This document shows, piece after piece, positions 6,586 to 15,402 of a stretch of 64,000 nt of DNA (position 1 is the first letter of the stretch; every line of letters begins with the position of its first letter). The notes beneath the pieces are model-generated. The model had not been told where the DNA came from and did not search any database. It saw nothing but the letters and a program-made list of their open reading frames with translations. A program made the translations under genes and the position numbers. The stretch is from Microbacterium sp. BR1 (GTDB lineage Bacteria; Actinomycetota; Actinomycetes; Actinomycetales; Microbacteriaceae), in the NCBI RefSeq assembly GCF_002812725.1, contig NZ_NMUN01000005.1:124001-188000 (forward strand), in the 5' to 3' direction.

Positions 6586-8040
6586 TCAGCCCACCGAGCG
6601 CAGGGCCTCGGCGGGGCTGAGCCGCGCCGCGCGCCAGCCGCCGAAGGCTCCGGCGATGAGGCCGCCGGCAACGGCGAGCCCGATGGCCGCGACGATCACC
6701 GCGGGGGTCAGGGGTGCGCTCAGGACGACGTCCGTCGCGGCCTGAGCCGCGGGAGGTCCCCCGAAGCCGCCCATGCCCCCGCCGCCCGGGCCGGTCTGCG
6801 TCGTGGCCTCGGTGGCTGTCGAGGTGGCCGTCGAGATGGTCGGCGAGACGATATTGATGGCCAGAACGCCCGCCAGCCCGAGAACGAGACCGACGACGCC
6901 GCCGATGAGTCCCTGAACGAACGACTCCCCGGCGACCTGGCCGACGACGCGTCCGTTCGACCATCCGATCGCCTTCAGCGTGCCGAACTCGCGGGTGCGC
7001 CGAGAGACGCCCGAGATCGTGAAGAGCACGGCGAGCAGGACGGCGACGGCGAGGACGATGACCGAGAGCCAGGTGCCGAGGTTGGTGATGAGCGAGCTCG
7101 CGCTGGACAACGATCCCGAGACGGACGAGGCCAGGTCGGCCTGCGAGCTGACGGTGGCGTCGGGCAGCGCCCCGGCGAGCTCCGCCTGTACCGTCGCGAT
7201 CGCATCGGCCGAGTCGGCCTGCACGTACACGGTCGAGATGACGTCGCCGACGCCCGAGAGCGCCTGGGCGACATCGAGGGGCAGGTAGACGTTCGCGGCG
7301 GTGTCGGCCTCGTTCGACGTGGAGGCGACGACGCCGACGATCTGCATGGCGGTGCCGCCCACATCGATGGTGCCGCCGACCGCGAGCGCGTTGGCCGCCG
7401 CGTAGGTCGCGTCGACGAGGACCACGTTCTGTCCCACGTCGTCGGTGCCGAGAGCCCGACCGTCCTGGAGCGTCACGGCCGAGAGGGGGCCCACGGACAC
7501 GGCTGAAGGATCGATGCCGAGCACCGTGAACGATTGGATGTCGAAGGCGCTGCCACCCGCGCCATCCGGCCCGCGCGCCGGCGGCTCGCCGCCCTCACCG
7601 GGCTGGCCCATCTGCGACATGTCGGGCATCTCCCCCGAAAAGGTGGTGTTGGTCAGGCTCAGCGCACCCGATGCGCCCGAGACACCGTCGAGGCTCGCGA
7701 CCGTTGCGAGGGTCGAAGCGTCGAGCGTCCCGCGCACGCGATCGGCCATCAGGCGCGACTGGCTGAGCGAGGTGGTGCCGTCGGATGTCTCGCCCTCGCC
7801 ATCCTCGAACTCGAACTGCGGTCCCCCGCCCGCGCCGGGCGCGGTCGTCGCGCCGGTGACCGTGAGATCGGTCCCCACCCCGTAGACCGACTCGAGCGCC
7901 TGGGCCTGGGCATCACGCACCCCCGCCGACAGCGAGTTGACGATGATGACGAGCGCGATCGCGACGCCGAGCCCGGCCGCCACGATGATCGTCTGCTTTC
8001 GACGGCCCGCGAGTTCGCGGCGTAGATAGGTCCCGTACAT
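6586..8040 (-). CDS. ABC transporter permease, FtsX/MacB family
   Basis: 484 residues. One N-terminal membrane segment (about 18-40, IIVAAGLGVAIALVIIVNSLSAG) is followed by a long extracytoplasmic MacB_PCD-like domain with a Gly/Pro/Met-rich insert, then three C-terminal helices of the FtsX domain (SVIVLAVAVLLAVLFTISGVSRR, GVVGLVLGLAGVLAIN, and the last around VIVAAIGLAVAGGLIAGAFGGW). The GTLKAIGWSNGRV segment is the conserved cytoplasmic loop that couples to the ATPase. First gene of the exporter operon, transcribed away from the response regulator gene. By the usual actinobacterial arrangement the two-component system may control it. Confidence 0.9.
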   Translation of the reverse strand: MYGTYLRRELAGRRKQTIIVAAGLGVAIALVIIVNSLSAGVRDAQAQALESVYGVGTDLTVTGATTAPGAGGGPQFEFEDGEGETSDGTTSLSQSRLMADRVRGTLDASTLATVASLDGVSGASGALSLTNTTFSGEMPDMSQMGQPGEGGEPPARGPDGAGGSAFDIQSFTVLGIDPSAVSVGPLSAVTLQDGRALGTDDVGQNVVLVDATYAAANALAVGGTIDVGGTAMQIVGVVASTSNEADTAANVYLPLDVAQALSGVGDVISTVYVQADSADAIATVQAELAGALPDATVSSQADLASSVSGSLSSASSLITNLGTWLSVIVLAVAVLLAVLFTISGVSRRTREFGTLKAIGWSNGRVVGQVAGESFVQGLIGGVVGLVLGLAGVLAINIVSPTISTATSTATEATTQTGPGGGGMGGFGGPPAAQAATDVVLSAPLTPAVIVAAIGLAVAGGLIAGAFGGWRAARLSPAEALRSVG

Positions 8041-8120
8041 GTCTCTCCTCCTGTCCGGCCCGGCGACCGGAACGGGTTCGACGCTAGGGAGAGCGCTGAT
8101 GCGCGCCTCAAGATCCGCTT

Positions 8121-8162
8121 ATGCGTTTCTGATGTGCGGACACGCATTCACAGCGAACGCAT
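8121..8162. promoter_or_regulatory. Inverted/direct repeats between exporter operon and two-component system
   Basis: ATGCGTT (8121-8127) mirrors AACGCAT (8156-8162), and ACGCAT is directly repeated at 8142-8147 and 8157-8162, 15 bp apart. They lie in the divergent promoter region upstream of both operons. OmpR-family regulators bind tandem direct repeats, so these are candidate sites for the adjacent response regulator. Confidence 0.4.
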
Positions 8163-8208
8163 ATCCGGCTCCATAGCAAGCACATAGATTTCGGCCGACA
8201 ATGGGCAC

Positions 8209-8937
8209 ATGACTTCCGCCGCTCCCGCCCTGCACCGCCCCGACGGCACCGCTCTGCGCATCGCCGTCGTCGACGACGAGCAGATGCTGACCGACCTGCT
8301 GTCGATGGCGCTGCGCATGGAGGGCTGGGAGGTCAAGACCGCGGCGAGCGGCTACGAAGCGCTGCAGCTCGTGCGCGACTTCGAACCCGACGCGCTCGTG
8401 CTCGACATCATGATGCCGGACCTCGACGGCATGGCCGTGCTGCACCGGCTGCGGCAGTCCGGCGACGACGTGCCCGTGCTGTTCCTCACCGCGAAGGACG
8501 CCGTGGCCGACCGGGTCGCCGGGCTCACGGCCGGCGGGGACGACTACGTCACCAAGCCCTTCAGCCTCGAAGAGGTCGTCGCGCGCCTGCGGGGCCTCAT
8601 GCGCCGGGCCGGATCGGCGTTCGCGGACGAGGCCGAGCCGATCCTGCGCGTCGCCGACCTGTCACTCAATGAGGACAGCCACGAGGTCGAGCGCGCCGGC
8701 ACCCAGATCGAGCTGACCGCGACCGAGTTCGAGTTGCTGCGCTTTCTCATGCGCAACCCGCGCCGCGTGGTCTCGAAGGCGCAGATCCTCGACCGCGTCT
8801 GGAACTACGACTTCGGCGGCCGATCGAGCGTCGTCGAGCTGTACATCTCGTACCTGCGCAAGAAGATCGACGCGGGACATCCGCCCCTCATCCACACCGT
8901 CCGCGGCGTCGGGTACATGATCAAGGCGCCCCAGTGA
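8209..8937 (+). CDS. OmpR-family response regulator
   Basis: A 242-residue two-domain regulator. The receiver domain (about 20-135) has the acidic pair DDE, phospho-acceptor Asp in LVLDIMMPDLDG, and Lys in FLTAKDAV. The C-terminal winged-helix DNA-binding domain (about 145-240) shows LTATEFELLRFLMRNPRRVVSKAQIL and the terminal VELYISYLRKKID...LIHTVRGVGYMI. It overlaps the histidine kinase gene by 4 bp (GTGA), so the pair is translationally coupled. It is divergent from the ABC exporter, which is its probable target. Confidence 0.95.
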   Translation: MTSAAPALHRPDGTALRIAVVDDEQMLTDLLSMALRMEGWEVKTAASGYEALQLVRDFEPDALVLDIMMPDLDGMAVLHRLRQSGDDVPVLFLTAKDAVADRVAGLTAGGDDYVTKPFSLEEVVARLRGLMRRAGSAFADEAEPILRVADLSLNEDSHEVERAGTQIELTATEFELLRFLMRNPRRVVSKAQILDRVWNYDFGGRSSVVELYISYLRKKIDAGHPPLIHTVRGVGYMIKAPQ

Positions 8938-10469
8938 CCACACCCGCGCCACCCGCGGTCGACTCTCCCGCGCCGACGGATGCTTCGAAATCCGCGCCCC
9001 CCGAGAGCCGCCGCCCGCGGACACCGTGGACGCTGCAGCGACGGCTGATCCTGACCGTCGTGAGCATCGTGTCGCTCATCCTGGTGCTCGTGTCGATCGT
9101 GACGAGCGCGGTGCTCGGGCGCGTGCTCGAGGGCAACGTCGACGACCGGTTGGCGACGCTCGGCACCAGTGCACTCTCGATGCCGCCGGGCTTTCCGGGC
9201 GCGAACGCCACCGCGTACCAGATCCTCGAGGCCGGACGGCAAGAGCCCGGGTTCCTCCTCGCGCTGCAGGGCGCCGACGGCATGACGACGGGTGCCGTCG
9301 TCGACGACGAGACGCTCGGGGTGAGCAGGCTCAACGCGGCGCAGGTCGAACGGATCATGGATGCCGCAACCGGGGGCATCTCGACGGTCAACGTCGGCGG
9401 CGGACTCGGCGACTATCGCATCATCACGGTCCGCAACAGCGCGACGAACGAGACCGTGGGCGCTTTCGGTCTGCCGCTCGAAGACGTCCAGCAGACGATC
9501 GCGAGCCTGCTGACGGCGATCGCCCTGCTGACGGCGGGCGGCTTGGTGCTGCTCGGCGTCGCGACCGCGTGGACGATCCGGCGCGGGCTCCGGCCGCTGC
9601 ACGCCGTCGCCGACACGGCGTCGCGCGTCGCCCGCCAACCCCTCGACCAGGGTGCGGTCACGATCCTCGAGCGTGTTCCCGAGGCACAGGCCGACGACCG
9701 CACCGAGATCGGCCGGGTGGGTGCGGCACTCAATACGCTGCTCGATCACGTCGACGCATCCCTCGACGCCCGCCAACGCAACGAAGAGCGGATGCGCCGG
9801 TTCGTCGCCGACGCGAGCCACGAGTTGCGCACGCCCCTCGCCTCGATCCGCGGCTACTCCGAGCTGTCGCTGCGCGATCGCACCCTGAGCGAGACCAGCG
9901 AGCAGTCGCTGCAGCGCATCCAGGCACAGTCGCTCCGGATGACGGGGATCGTCGAGGACCTGCTGCTGCTCGCGCGCCTCGACGAGGGGCAGGAGCTCGT
10001 CTACGGCACATCCGACCTGTCTCGGTTGGTCGTCGAAGCCGTCGGCGACGCGCAGGTGGCGGCTCCCGACCATGCCTGGAGCATCGAGGTCGGCGACGAG
10101 CCCGTGCTGATCGCCGGGGATACCGCGCGACTGCACCAGGTCGTAGCCAACCTGCTCGCGAACGCCCGCACGCACACCCCCGCGGGAACACACGTCACGG
10201 CGAGCGTCGTGCGCGAGGGATCCGATGCCGTCGTGCGTGTGCACGACGATGGGCCCGGCATCGATCCGGCTCTGCAGGCCGAGCTGTTCGAGCGATTCTC
10301 GCGCGGCGACACCTCACGGGCCCGCCAGACCGGAGGGTCCGGGCTCGGCCTCTCGATCGTGCGGGCGATCGTCGAGGCGCACGACGGCACGATCACGATG
10401 CGGAGTGCGCCCGGCGACACCGAGTTCGAGGTCCGCCTCCCCGCGAAGCCGCGCGACCCCGAGGACTGA
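8934..10469 (+). CDS. Sensor histidine kinase
   Basis: 511 residues: a cytoplasmic Pro/Ser-rich N-terminus, a first membrane helix (about 42-65), an extracytoplasmic sensor region, a second helix (about 190-213) and a HAMP segment. The HisKA phospho-acceptor motif is FVADASHELRTPLASIRGYSELS. The HATPase domain has N-box VVANLLANARTH, G1 DDGPGID and G2 GGSGLGLSIVRAIVEAHDG. It autophosphorylates on His and passes phosphate to the upstream response regulator. The extracytoplasmic domain gives no clue to the signal; a cell-envelope or antimicrobial stress cue would fit the linked exporter (inference). Confidence 0.95.
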   Translation: MTTPAPPAVDSPAPTDASKSAPPESRRPRTPWTLQRRLILTVVSIVSLILVLVSIVTSAVLGRVLEGNVDDRLATLGTSALSMPPGFPGANATAYQILEAGRQEPGFLLALQGADGMTTGAVVDDETLGVSRLNAAQVERIMDAATGGISTVNVGGGLGDYRIITVRNSATNETVGAFGLPLEDVQQTIASLLTAIALLTAGGLVLLGVATAWTIRRGLRPLHAVADTASRVARQPLDQGAVTILERVPEAQADDRTEIGRVGAALNTLLDHVDASLDARQRNEERMRRFVADASHELRTPLASIRGYSELSLRDRTLSETSEQSLQRIQAQSLRMTGIVEDLLLLARLDEGQELVYGTSDLSRLVVEAVGDAQVAAPDHAWSIEVGDEPVLIAGDTARLHQVVANLLANARTHTPAGTHVTASVVREGSDAVVRVHDDGPGIDPALQAELFERFSRGDTSRARQTGGSGLGLSIVRAIVEAHDGTITMRSAPGDTEFEVRLPAKPRDPED

Positions 10470-10591
10470 ACGCGGGAACTCTTGCGACCGCCGGTTCGGT
10501 GAGAGAACTCTCATCCGCGAGCTCTGAAATGGGCCGCGATGACGCGGATTTTCGGCCTCGGATGTCGGAGGTCGTTCGTAGAGTATCGAAC

Positions 10592-12178
10592 ATGAGTTCG
10601 AATCAGACCCTGGACGTGGAGGCGCTCGACGATGCCTCCGTTCTCGGTCTGGTCGAGGGAATCGTGGCGTTGCGCAAACAAGCAGCACAGGTCCACGCGG
10701 CCGAGGTTCGGTTGCTCGCGACGGCGGGCGAACTCGCGGCATCCCGTTCGGCGGCGTTGCGTTCGGATTCGCGGGAGCGTGAGATGCACCTGCGCTCGAT
10801 CGCGGCGGAGCTCGCGCTCGCGGTGCGCGCCTCCGACCGGACGGTGCAACGCCAGATCAACGACGCCGTCGTGCTCGCCGAGGACTTCACCCCGGTGCTC
10901 GAAGCCCTCGAAGAGGGCCGGATCTTCGTGGGCCACGCGCGCGTGATCCTCGACGCGGGCACGCCGATCCAGGACCCCGAGGCCCGCCTCGTGTTTGCCG
11001 CCGACGCGGTCGCACGGGCCGAGAACCTCTCCCCCGCACGCCTGCGCCCCGCGGTCGAGGCTCTCGCCGAACGCCTCCAACCCCGCACCGTCACCGAACG
11101 GCACCGCGACGCCCGCGCCGACCGTGCGGTCACGGTCACCGACCGGCCCGACGGGATGGGCGAACTCATCTACATCGGCCCCGCCACCCTCGTCCACGGC
11201 ATCTACGACCGCCTCACACAGCAAGCACGCGCCGTCCGCAACGCCGCTCAGCCGGGCGCGTCGTTCGGGCCCGCCGCCGTGGATCCGAGCGCGGGCCGGG
11301 GCACGGGTGCCGCCACGACGGATGGTGCGGGTGTCGATACCTCTGACCGCACACCCGAGCTCGCCCCCGACTCGCGCACGATCGACCAGCTCCGCGCCGA
11401 CGTCTTCGCCGACATGCTGCTCACCAGCGCGCCACAAGACGACCCCACCCTCGACTCGGCCGCCGATCCGTCGCTGGGGTTCGGCGGGCTCGGCGCCATC
11501 CGGGCGATCGTGCACGTCACTGTCCCCGCGCTCGCCCTCGCCGGGTTGAGCGACGAGCCGGCCGAACTCGTCGGACGTGCGCCGATCGACATCGACACCG
11601 CCCGCCGCCTCGCGGGCCGCGCGACCGGGTGGGATCGAGTGCTCAGCGACCCCGTTCACGGCGGGATCCTCGCCGTCGACCGGTACACCCCCAACGCCGA
11701 CCTCAAACGCTTCCTCCGCGCACGCGACGAACACTGCCGATTCCCCGGATGCCGCCAACCCGCCCACCGCTGCGACATCGACCACGGCCACGACTGGGCC
11801 CACGGCGGCACGACGTGTGCTCACAACCTTCATCACCTCTGTCGACGCCACCACACCCTCAAGCACGCGACCCCGTGGCAAGTCAGGAATCTCGGCGGCG
11901 GCGTCCTCGAATGGACCAGCCCCACCGGCGCCATCTACATCGACGACCCACCATCCCGCGTCCGCTTCACCCCCACCGAACCCCCACCGAACCCCCACCA
12001 CCGTTCTAGGCACCACCCTGCCCACCGGACGAGATCCGCATCACCGCACGAGACCCGCATCGCCCCGCGCGTCGCCGAATTCGCTCATGCTCGCGACCGG
12101 CCGTTCGTAACGAGCGAGCCGCCGGAGTGCCCTCGTCCCGCGAACAGGGCGAGACCGCGCGACCGGGCGGGCTCATGA
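10592..12178 (+). CDS. DUF222 / HNH endonuclease-signature protein (13E12 family)
   Basis: 528 residues from ATG 10592. The N-terminal two thirds form the DUF222 region of the actinobacterial 13E12 repeat family, rich in Ala/Arg. The C-terminal HNH motif is CRFPGCRQPAHRCDIDHGHDWAHGG...NLHHLCRRHHTLKH, with paired Cys and catalytic His residues intact. Such proteins occur in several copies per genome and are thought to be nucleases or domesticated mobile-element proteins; their role is not settled. In-frame starts further upstream (for example 10529) are possible. It converges on the flavin oxidoreductase gene with only 15 bp between stops. Confidence 0.85.
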   Translation: MSSNQTLDVEALDDASVLGLVEGIVALRKQAAQVHAAEVRLLATAGELAASRSAALRSDSREREMHLRSIAAELALAVRASDRTVQRQINDAVVLAEDFTPVLEALEEGRIFVGHARVILDAGTPIQDPEARLVFAADAVARAENLSPARLRPAVEALAERLQPRTVTERHRDARADRAVTVTDRPDGMGELIYIGPATLVHGIYDRLTQQARAVRNAAQPGASFGPAAVDPSAGRGTGAATTDGAGVDTSDRTPELAPDSRTIDQLRADVFADMLLTSAPQDDPTLDSAADPSLGFGGLGAIRAIVHVTVPALALAGLSDEPAELVGRAPIDIDTARRLAGRATGWDRVLSDPVHGGILAVDRYTPNADLKRFLRARDEHCRFPGCRQPAHRCDIDHGHDWAHGGTTCAHNLHHLCRRHHTLKHATPWQVRNLGGGVLEWTSPTGAIYIDDPPSRVRFTPTEPPPNPHHRSRHHPAHRTRSASPHETRIAPRVAEFAHARDRPFVTSEPPECPRPANRARPRDRAGS

Positions 12179-12193
12179 ATCGGCGCGGGCGGT

Positions 12194-13795
12194 TCAGTAC
12201 CCCGCGAACGCGTCCGTCGTGAGCGAACGAGCCTTGTCGAGCGCCGGGGCGAGCTCGGCGATCAGCTGGGGCGGGCCCGACACATAGGCGTGGCGGGACG
12301 ACAGGTCGGGCACGACGCGCGGTAAACCCTCGGCATCCAGGCGGACGCCTCGCGCCCACACCCAGTTGGCCGGCAGGTCGCGCGGCTGGTCTCGCGTGAA
12401 GACGATGACCTCGATTCCGGATGCCTCGAGCTCGTCGCGGAACGCCAGCTCGGACGCCTCGGACGCGACGTAGATCAGCACCGCATCACGTTCGATGCCG
12501 CGCGCCCGCGCCTCGCGCAGTTGCGAGACGAAGGGGGTGATGCCGATGCCGGCCGCCACCAGGAGGACGGGCGCGTTCGGGTTCCGCGGCAGGAGGAAGT
12601 CGCCCCACACGCCCGTCGCGGCATAGTCCACACCCGGCGACGCGACGGCAAGCGCCTTCTTGTAGGTGCTCTCGCCCGCTCCGGCCCCCGTACCCGCTCC
12701 AGCACCAGCACCAGCACCCGCAACCGCACCCACACCCGCCTTGACGCGGTACGCGATCCGCACGGTCGGCGCGTCGCTCGGTGCCGAGACGATGCTGAAC
12801 TCCCGTCGCGTGCCGCGGGCGTCGGCTTTAGCGTGGGGCACCTCGAGTTCCAGGTACTGCCCGGCCGCGAATCGCACCGGGCGACGCGCCTCGAACGTCA
12901 GCTGCCGGACGGACGGCGTGATCATGCGCGCATCCGCCAGACGCAGCCGCACCGTGTGGTGTGCGGCCCAGAGGAATGCGAGCAGGTTCCCGATCAGCAG
13001 CGCACGCTCCTGCCCGAGCGTGAACGATCCGACCGGGATCGGCCAGCCCGCGAGAACACCCACGACGGCCGCGACCGTCAGCTGCTGCCAGCGGCGGGGC
13101 GGCAAGGTCAGGGGCTCCGAGAGCATGAACGCGCCCAAGAACAGGAACGGCGACGACCACAGTGCGAACTGCAGTGCCTGCCCCGCGTCGACCGCGAGGC
13201 CCGCCGCTTGCGACTGCACCGCGAGGCGCAGCACCGAGACCCCGACCGCGATGACGAAGAACGTCGCCACGACCCGCAGCCGCTCGGTGCGGATCAGCAC
13301 GAACAGCCCGAGCACGAGCACCGGACCCGCCAGCACGGGCGATCCGACCCACCACGCCGATGCGCCGAGGCCCGTGATCGTGAGCACGGCGGCGCCGACG
13401 GCGGCGGGATTGAGGATGTGTCGGCCGCGCCACGCGATCAGGTATTTCGACGCGACCGCGACGACAGCGGCGAAAGCGATCCAGACCAGTTCGAGCGGAA
13501 CGAGCGTCGGGCGCAGGATGAACAGCAGGATGCCCGCGGTGATCAGCGACGACTCGTGCCGGATCGGCATCTTCAGCAGCCGCTGCACGAGCGCGTTCGC
13601 CCCTACGGTCGCCACGAGCAGTACCGCGAGAGTGGCCACGAGCTCGAGCGGTCCGGGCACGACCAGCCCGAAGAACGACAGCACGAGCGCGACCAGGGTC
13701 AGCGCCGCGAGCGCCAGCAGCACGAGGCGATACATCGACATGCGTCCGAGGTATCCGCGCACGCGCGTCCACACGCCCACCACCATTGCGATCAC
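12194..13795 (-). CDS. NqrB/RnfD-like membrane protein fused to NAD(P)H-flavin oxidoreductase
   Basis: 533 residues. The first half holds about nine membrane helices of the NqrB/RnfD/RseC-type fold (MPIRHESSLITAGILLFILRPTL; GRHILNPAAVGAAVLTITGLG, a conserved loop of that family). The second half is a ferredoxin-NADP reductase module: FAAGQYLELEVPH for FAD and REFSIVSAPS, then VLLVAAGIGITPFVSQLREA for NAD(P). Between the FAD and NAD parts is an Ala-Gly repeat of about 20 residues encoded by a simple repeat near 12680-12735. GTG 13795 follows AGGAGA. With the adjacent ApbE and FMN-binding lipoprotein it probably moves electrons from cytosolic NAD(P)H across the membrane to a covalently flavinylated protein. 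Confidence 0.85.
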   Translation of the reverse strand: MIAMVVGVWTRVRGYLGRMSMYRLVLLALAALTLVALVLSFFGLVVPGPLELVATLAVLLVATVGANALVQRLLKMPIRHESSLITAGILLFILRPTLVPLELVWIAFAAVVAVASKYLIAWRGRHILNPAAVGAAVLTITGLGASAWWVGSPVLAGPVLVLGLFVLIRTERLRVVATFFVIAVGVSVLRLAVQSQAAGLAVDAGQALQFALWSSPFLFLGAFMLSEPLTLPPRRWQQLTVAAVVGVLAGWPIPVGSFTLGQERALLIGNLLAFLWAAHHTVRLRLADARMITPSVRQLTFEARRPVRFAAGQYLELEVPHAKADARGTRREFSIVSAPSDAPTVRIAYRVKAGVGAVAGAGAGAGAGTGAGAGESTYKKALAVASPGVDYAATGVWGDFLLPRNPNAPVLLVAAGIGITPFVSQLREARARGIERDAVLIYVASEASELAFRDELEASGIEVIVFTRDQPRDLPANWVWARGVRLDAEGLPRVVPDLSSRHAYVSGPPQLIAELAPALDKARSLTTDAFAGY

Positions 13796-13811
13796 GAGTT
13801 TCTCCTACGTC

Positions 13812-13866
13812 GGTCAGGTCAGGTCAGGTCAGGACGGATCAGATCAGGTCAGGTCAGGTCAGGTCA
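13812..13866. repeat. GGTCA pentanucleotide microsatellite
   Basis: Four perfect GGTCA units (13812-13831), a degenerate stretch, then four more perfect units (13847-13866). The array supplies the stop codon of apbE (13864-13866) and separates apbE from the ribosome binding site of the downstream oxidoreductase. A 5-bp unit in an intercistronic spacer can change length by slippage. Confidence 0.9.
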
Positions 13867-14787
13867 GGCGCCCGTGGGTCGGTCTCGCAGGCTAGCGGCG
13901 CTCGTGAACAGTTCGGCGGAGCATCCGTTCGACCACTCCACGCGCCCATCGGTCAGCATCCGCACCCACTCGGCCCCCCAGCGACGTGCGAGCGCGTCAC
14001 CGCCGTCGAAGAAGAGGGCGGTGGCCAGCGCATCCGCCCGCATCGTCGTGTCGGCGACGACCCACGTCGCCGCGACGGTCCGCACGGGCACGCCGGTGCG
14101 GGCGTCGAGCACGTGGTGCAAGCCGTCGCCCCACGCGCGTCGATTCGCGGCCGACGCGCAGAGCGCCGCATCGGTGACCGACCACACGCCGATCGCGCGC
14201 GCGGCATCGAACGGATGCTCCAGCGCGATGCGCTGTGTAACGCCGGTCACGAGCAGGTCGCCGCTCGCATCGACCACGACGCGGCCGTCGGTCCAGGGCT
14301 CGAGCGTGCGCGCCACGATGTCGACGAGTCGGCCCTTCCCCAGCGCTCCGACGTCGATCGTGCCGGGCGCATCGAGCGCCAGGCGCGCATCGCGCCACCG
14401 CACGCGGGCGGACCAGTCTCCGGGCGCCGCGAGCGGCTCCGCGGCCCGGAGCGAGTACTCCGCGTCGTAACCCAGGCGCTCGAGCGACGCCCCGACGAGC
14501 GGGTTGACGGCACCGGATGTCGCGAGCGAGAGCTCTTCGAACGCCTCGAACATCGCCGCGGCGTCGGACGGAACGGGTACGGGCCCCCCACCGCGCGCGA
14601 GCAGCGAGACGAGCGAGTCGGAGCGGAAGCGCGACCACGCGGCGTCGAACTCTCCGATGACCCGATCCACGGCCGCGCGAGCATCCGCGGACAGGTCATC
14701 GACCGTATCGACACGCCAGCGCGTGCCGATCGCGTCGAACTCCCACGTCGCCGGGAGCTGCCCCGGGGAGCGCGCCAGCGGGGACAC
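13864..14787 (-). CDS. apbE: FAD:protein FMN transferase (ApbE family)
   Basis: Transfers the FMN part of FAD onto a Thr of FMN-binding domains, using Mg2+. Family motifs visible: FDAIGTRWRVDT near the N-terminus, the MFEAFEELSLATSGAVNPLVG region, IDVGALGKGRLVDIVARTL (the GKGYxxD-like motif), VDASGDLLVTG, and the C-terminal HHVLDARTGVP....ATWVVADTTMRADALATALFF. 307 residues, normal for the family. No signal peptide is evident, so it would act in the cytosol or need another route. It is 2 bp downstream of the FMN-binding lipoprotein, its likely substrate; the stop lies in the GGTCA repeat. Confidence 0.92.
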   Translation of the reverse strand: MSPLARSPGQLPATWEFDAIGTRWRVDTVDDLSADARAAVDRVIGEFDAAWSRFRSDSLVSLLARGGGPVPVPSDAAAMFEAFEELSLATSGAVNPLVGASLERLGYDAEYSLRAAEPLAAPGDWSARVRWRDARLALDAPGTIDVGALGKGRLVDIVARTLEPWTDGRVVVDASGDLLVTGVTQRIALEHPFDAARAIGVWSVTDAALCASAANRRAWGDGLHHVLDARTGVPVRTVAATWVVADTTMRADALATALFFDGGDALARRWGAEWVRMLTDGRVEWSNGCSAELFTSAASLRDRPTGA

Positions 14788-14789
14788 GG

Positions 14790-15260
14790 TCAGCCTGCCG
14801 CTTCGACCTTGATCTCGTCGAGCGCTTTGTTGAAACCGCCACTCGTCAGCGACGAGCCGGCGACCCGGTCGACCGAGAGCTCGTTGATGTTCTTTCCCAC
14901 GACTTCGCCGGTGATACCGCCGATGAACTCGGACTGGTACCGCTTCGACTCGGATGCCTGGGGGTCACCCTTCACCTCGACGGCGGTGACGACGTCATCG
15001 GCGAGAGTGATCGTGACCTCGATCTTCTCGACGGTTTCGGGAGTCTGGTACGAACCCGCCGCCGTGTAGGTGCCATCCTTGTACGTCGCGGCTGCCGTCG
15101 AGGTGCCCGAGGACTGCTGCGAGGACGACGAGCCGGTGCTGGCCGCGTCCGTCGCCCCGGTTGCCGCGGTGCTGCATCCGGCGAGCGCGAGGGTTCCGGC
15201 AACGCCGACCAGGGCGACGCCGATACGAAGCGGGCGGGGGGCGAGGGTATCGCGGATCAT
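14790..15260 (-). CDS. FMN-binding domain lipoprotein
   Basis: 156 residues. The signal peptide ends in a lipobox LALAGC (Cys 29), followed by a Ser/Thr-rich linker and an FMN_bind domain (about 60-155). The flavinylation segment reads VDRVAGSSLTSGGFNKALD, matching the family pattern in which the last Thr of SGAT/S-x-T receives FMN through ApbE. The protein would be anchored on the outer face of the membrane as an electron carrier. First gene of a three-gene operon with ApbE and the NqrB-reductase fusion. The final acceptor is unknown (extracellular electron transfer or a reductase are options). Confidence 0.9.
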   Translation of the reverse strand: MIRDTLAPRPLRIGVALVGVAGTLALAGCSTAATGATDAASTGSSSSQQSSGTSTAAATYKDGTYTAAGSYQTPETVEKIEVTITLADDVVTAVEVKGDPQASESKRYQSEFIGGITGEVVGKNINELSVDRVAGSSLTSGGFNKALDEIKVEAAG

Positions 15261-15402
15261 CTGGGGACTCCTTCGGGGATGGACCGGGGTCCACAGCCCG
15301 ATGAGCCGGGTGTCGAACGCCGCTTCCCCGATACTGGTCGAGCTTCCTATGAACTATCTCGGAGCAACCAGCGGGTGATTCGGTAGCCGGATGCCCTGCG
15401 GA

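Noticed and set aside
9026..10591. N-terminal extension of the HNH protein frame back to 9026
   Set aside because: The extension is an Arg-rich shadow of the histidine kinase gene; the family-like sequence starts only at about 10592.
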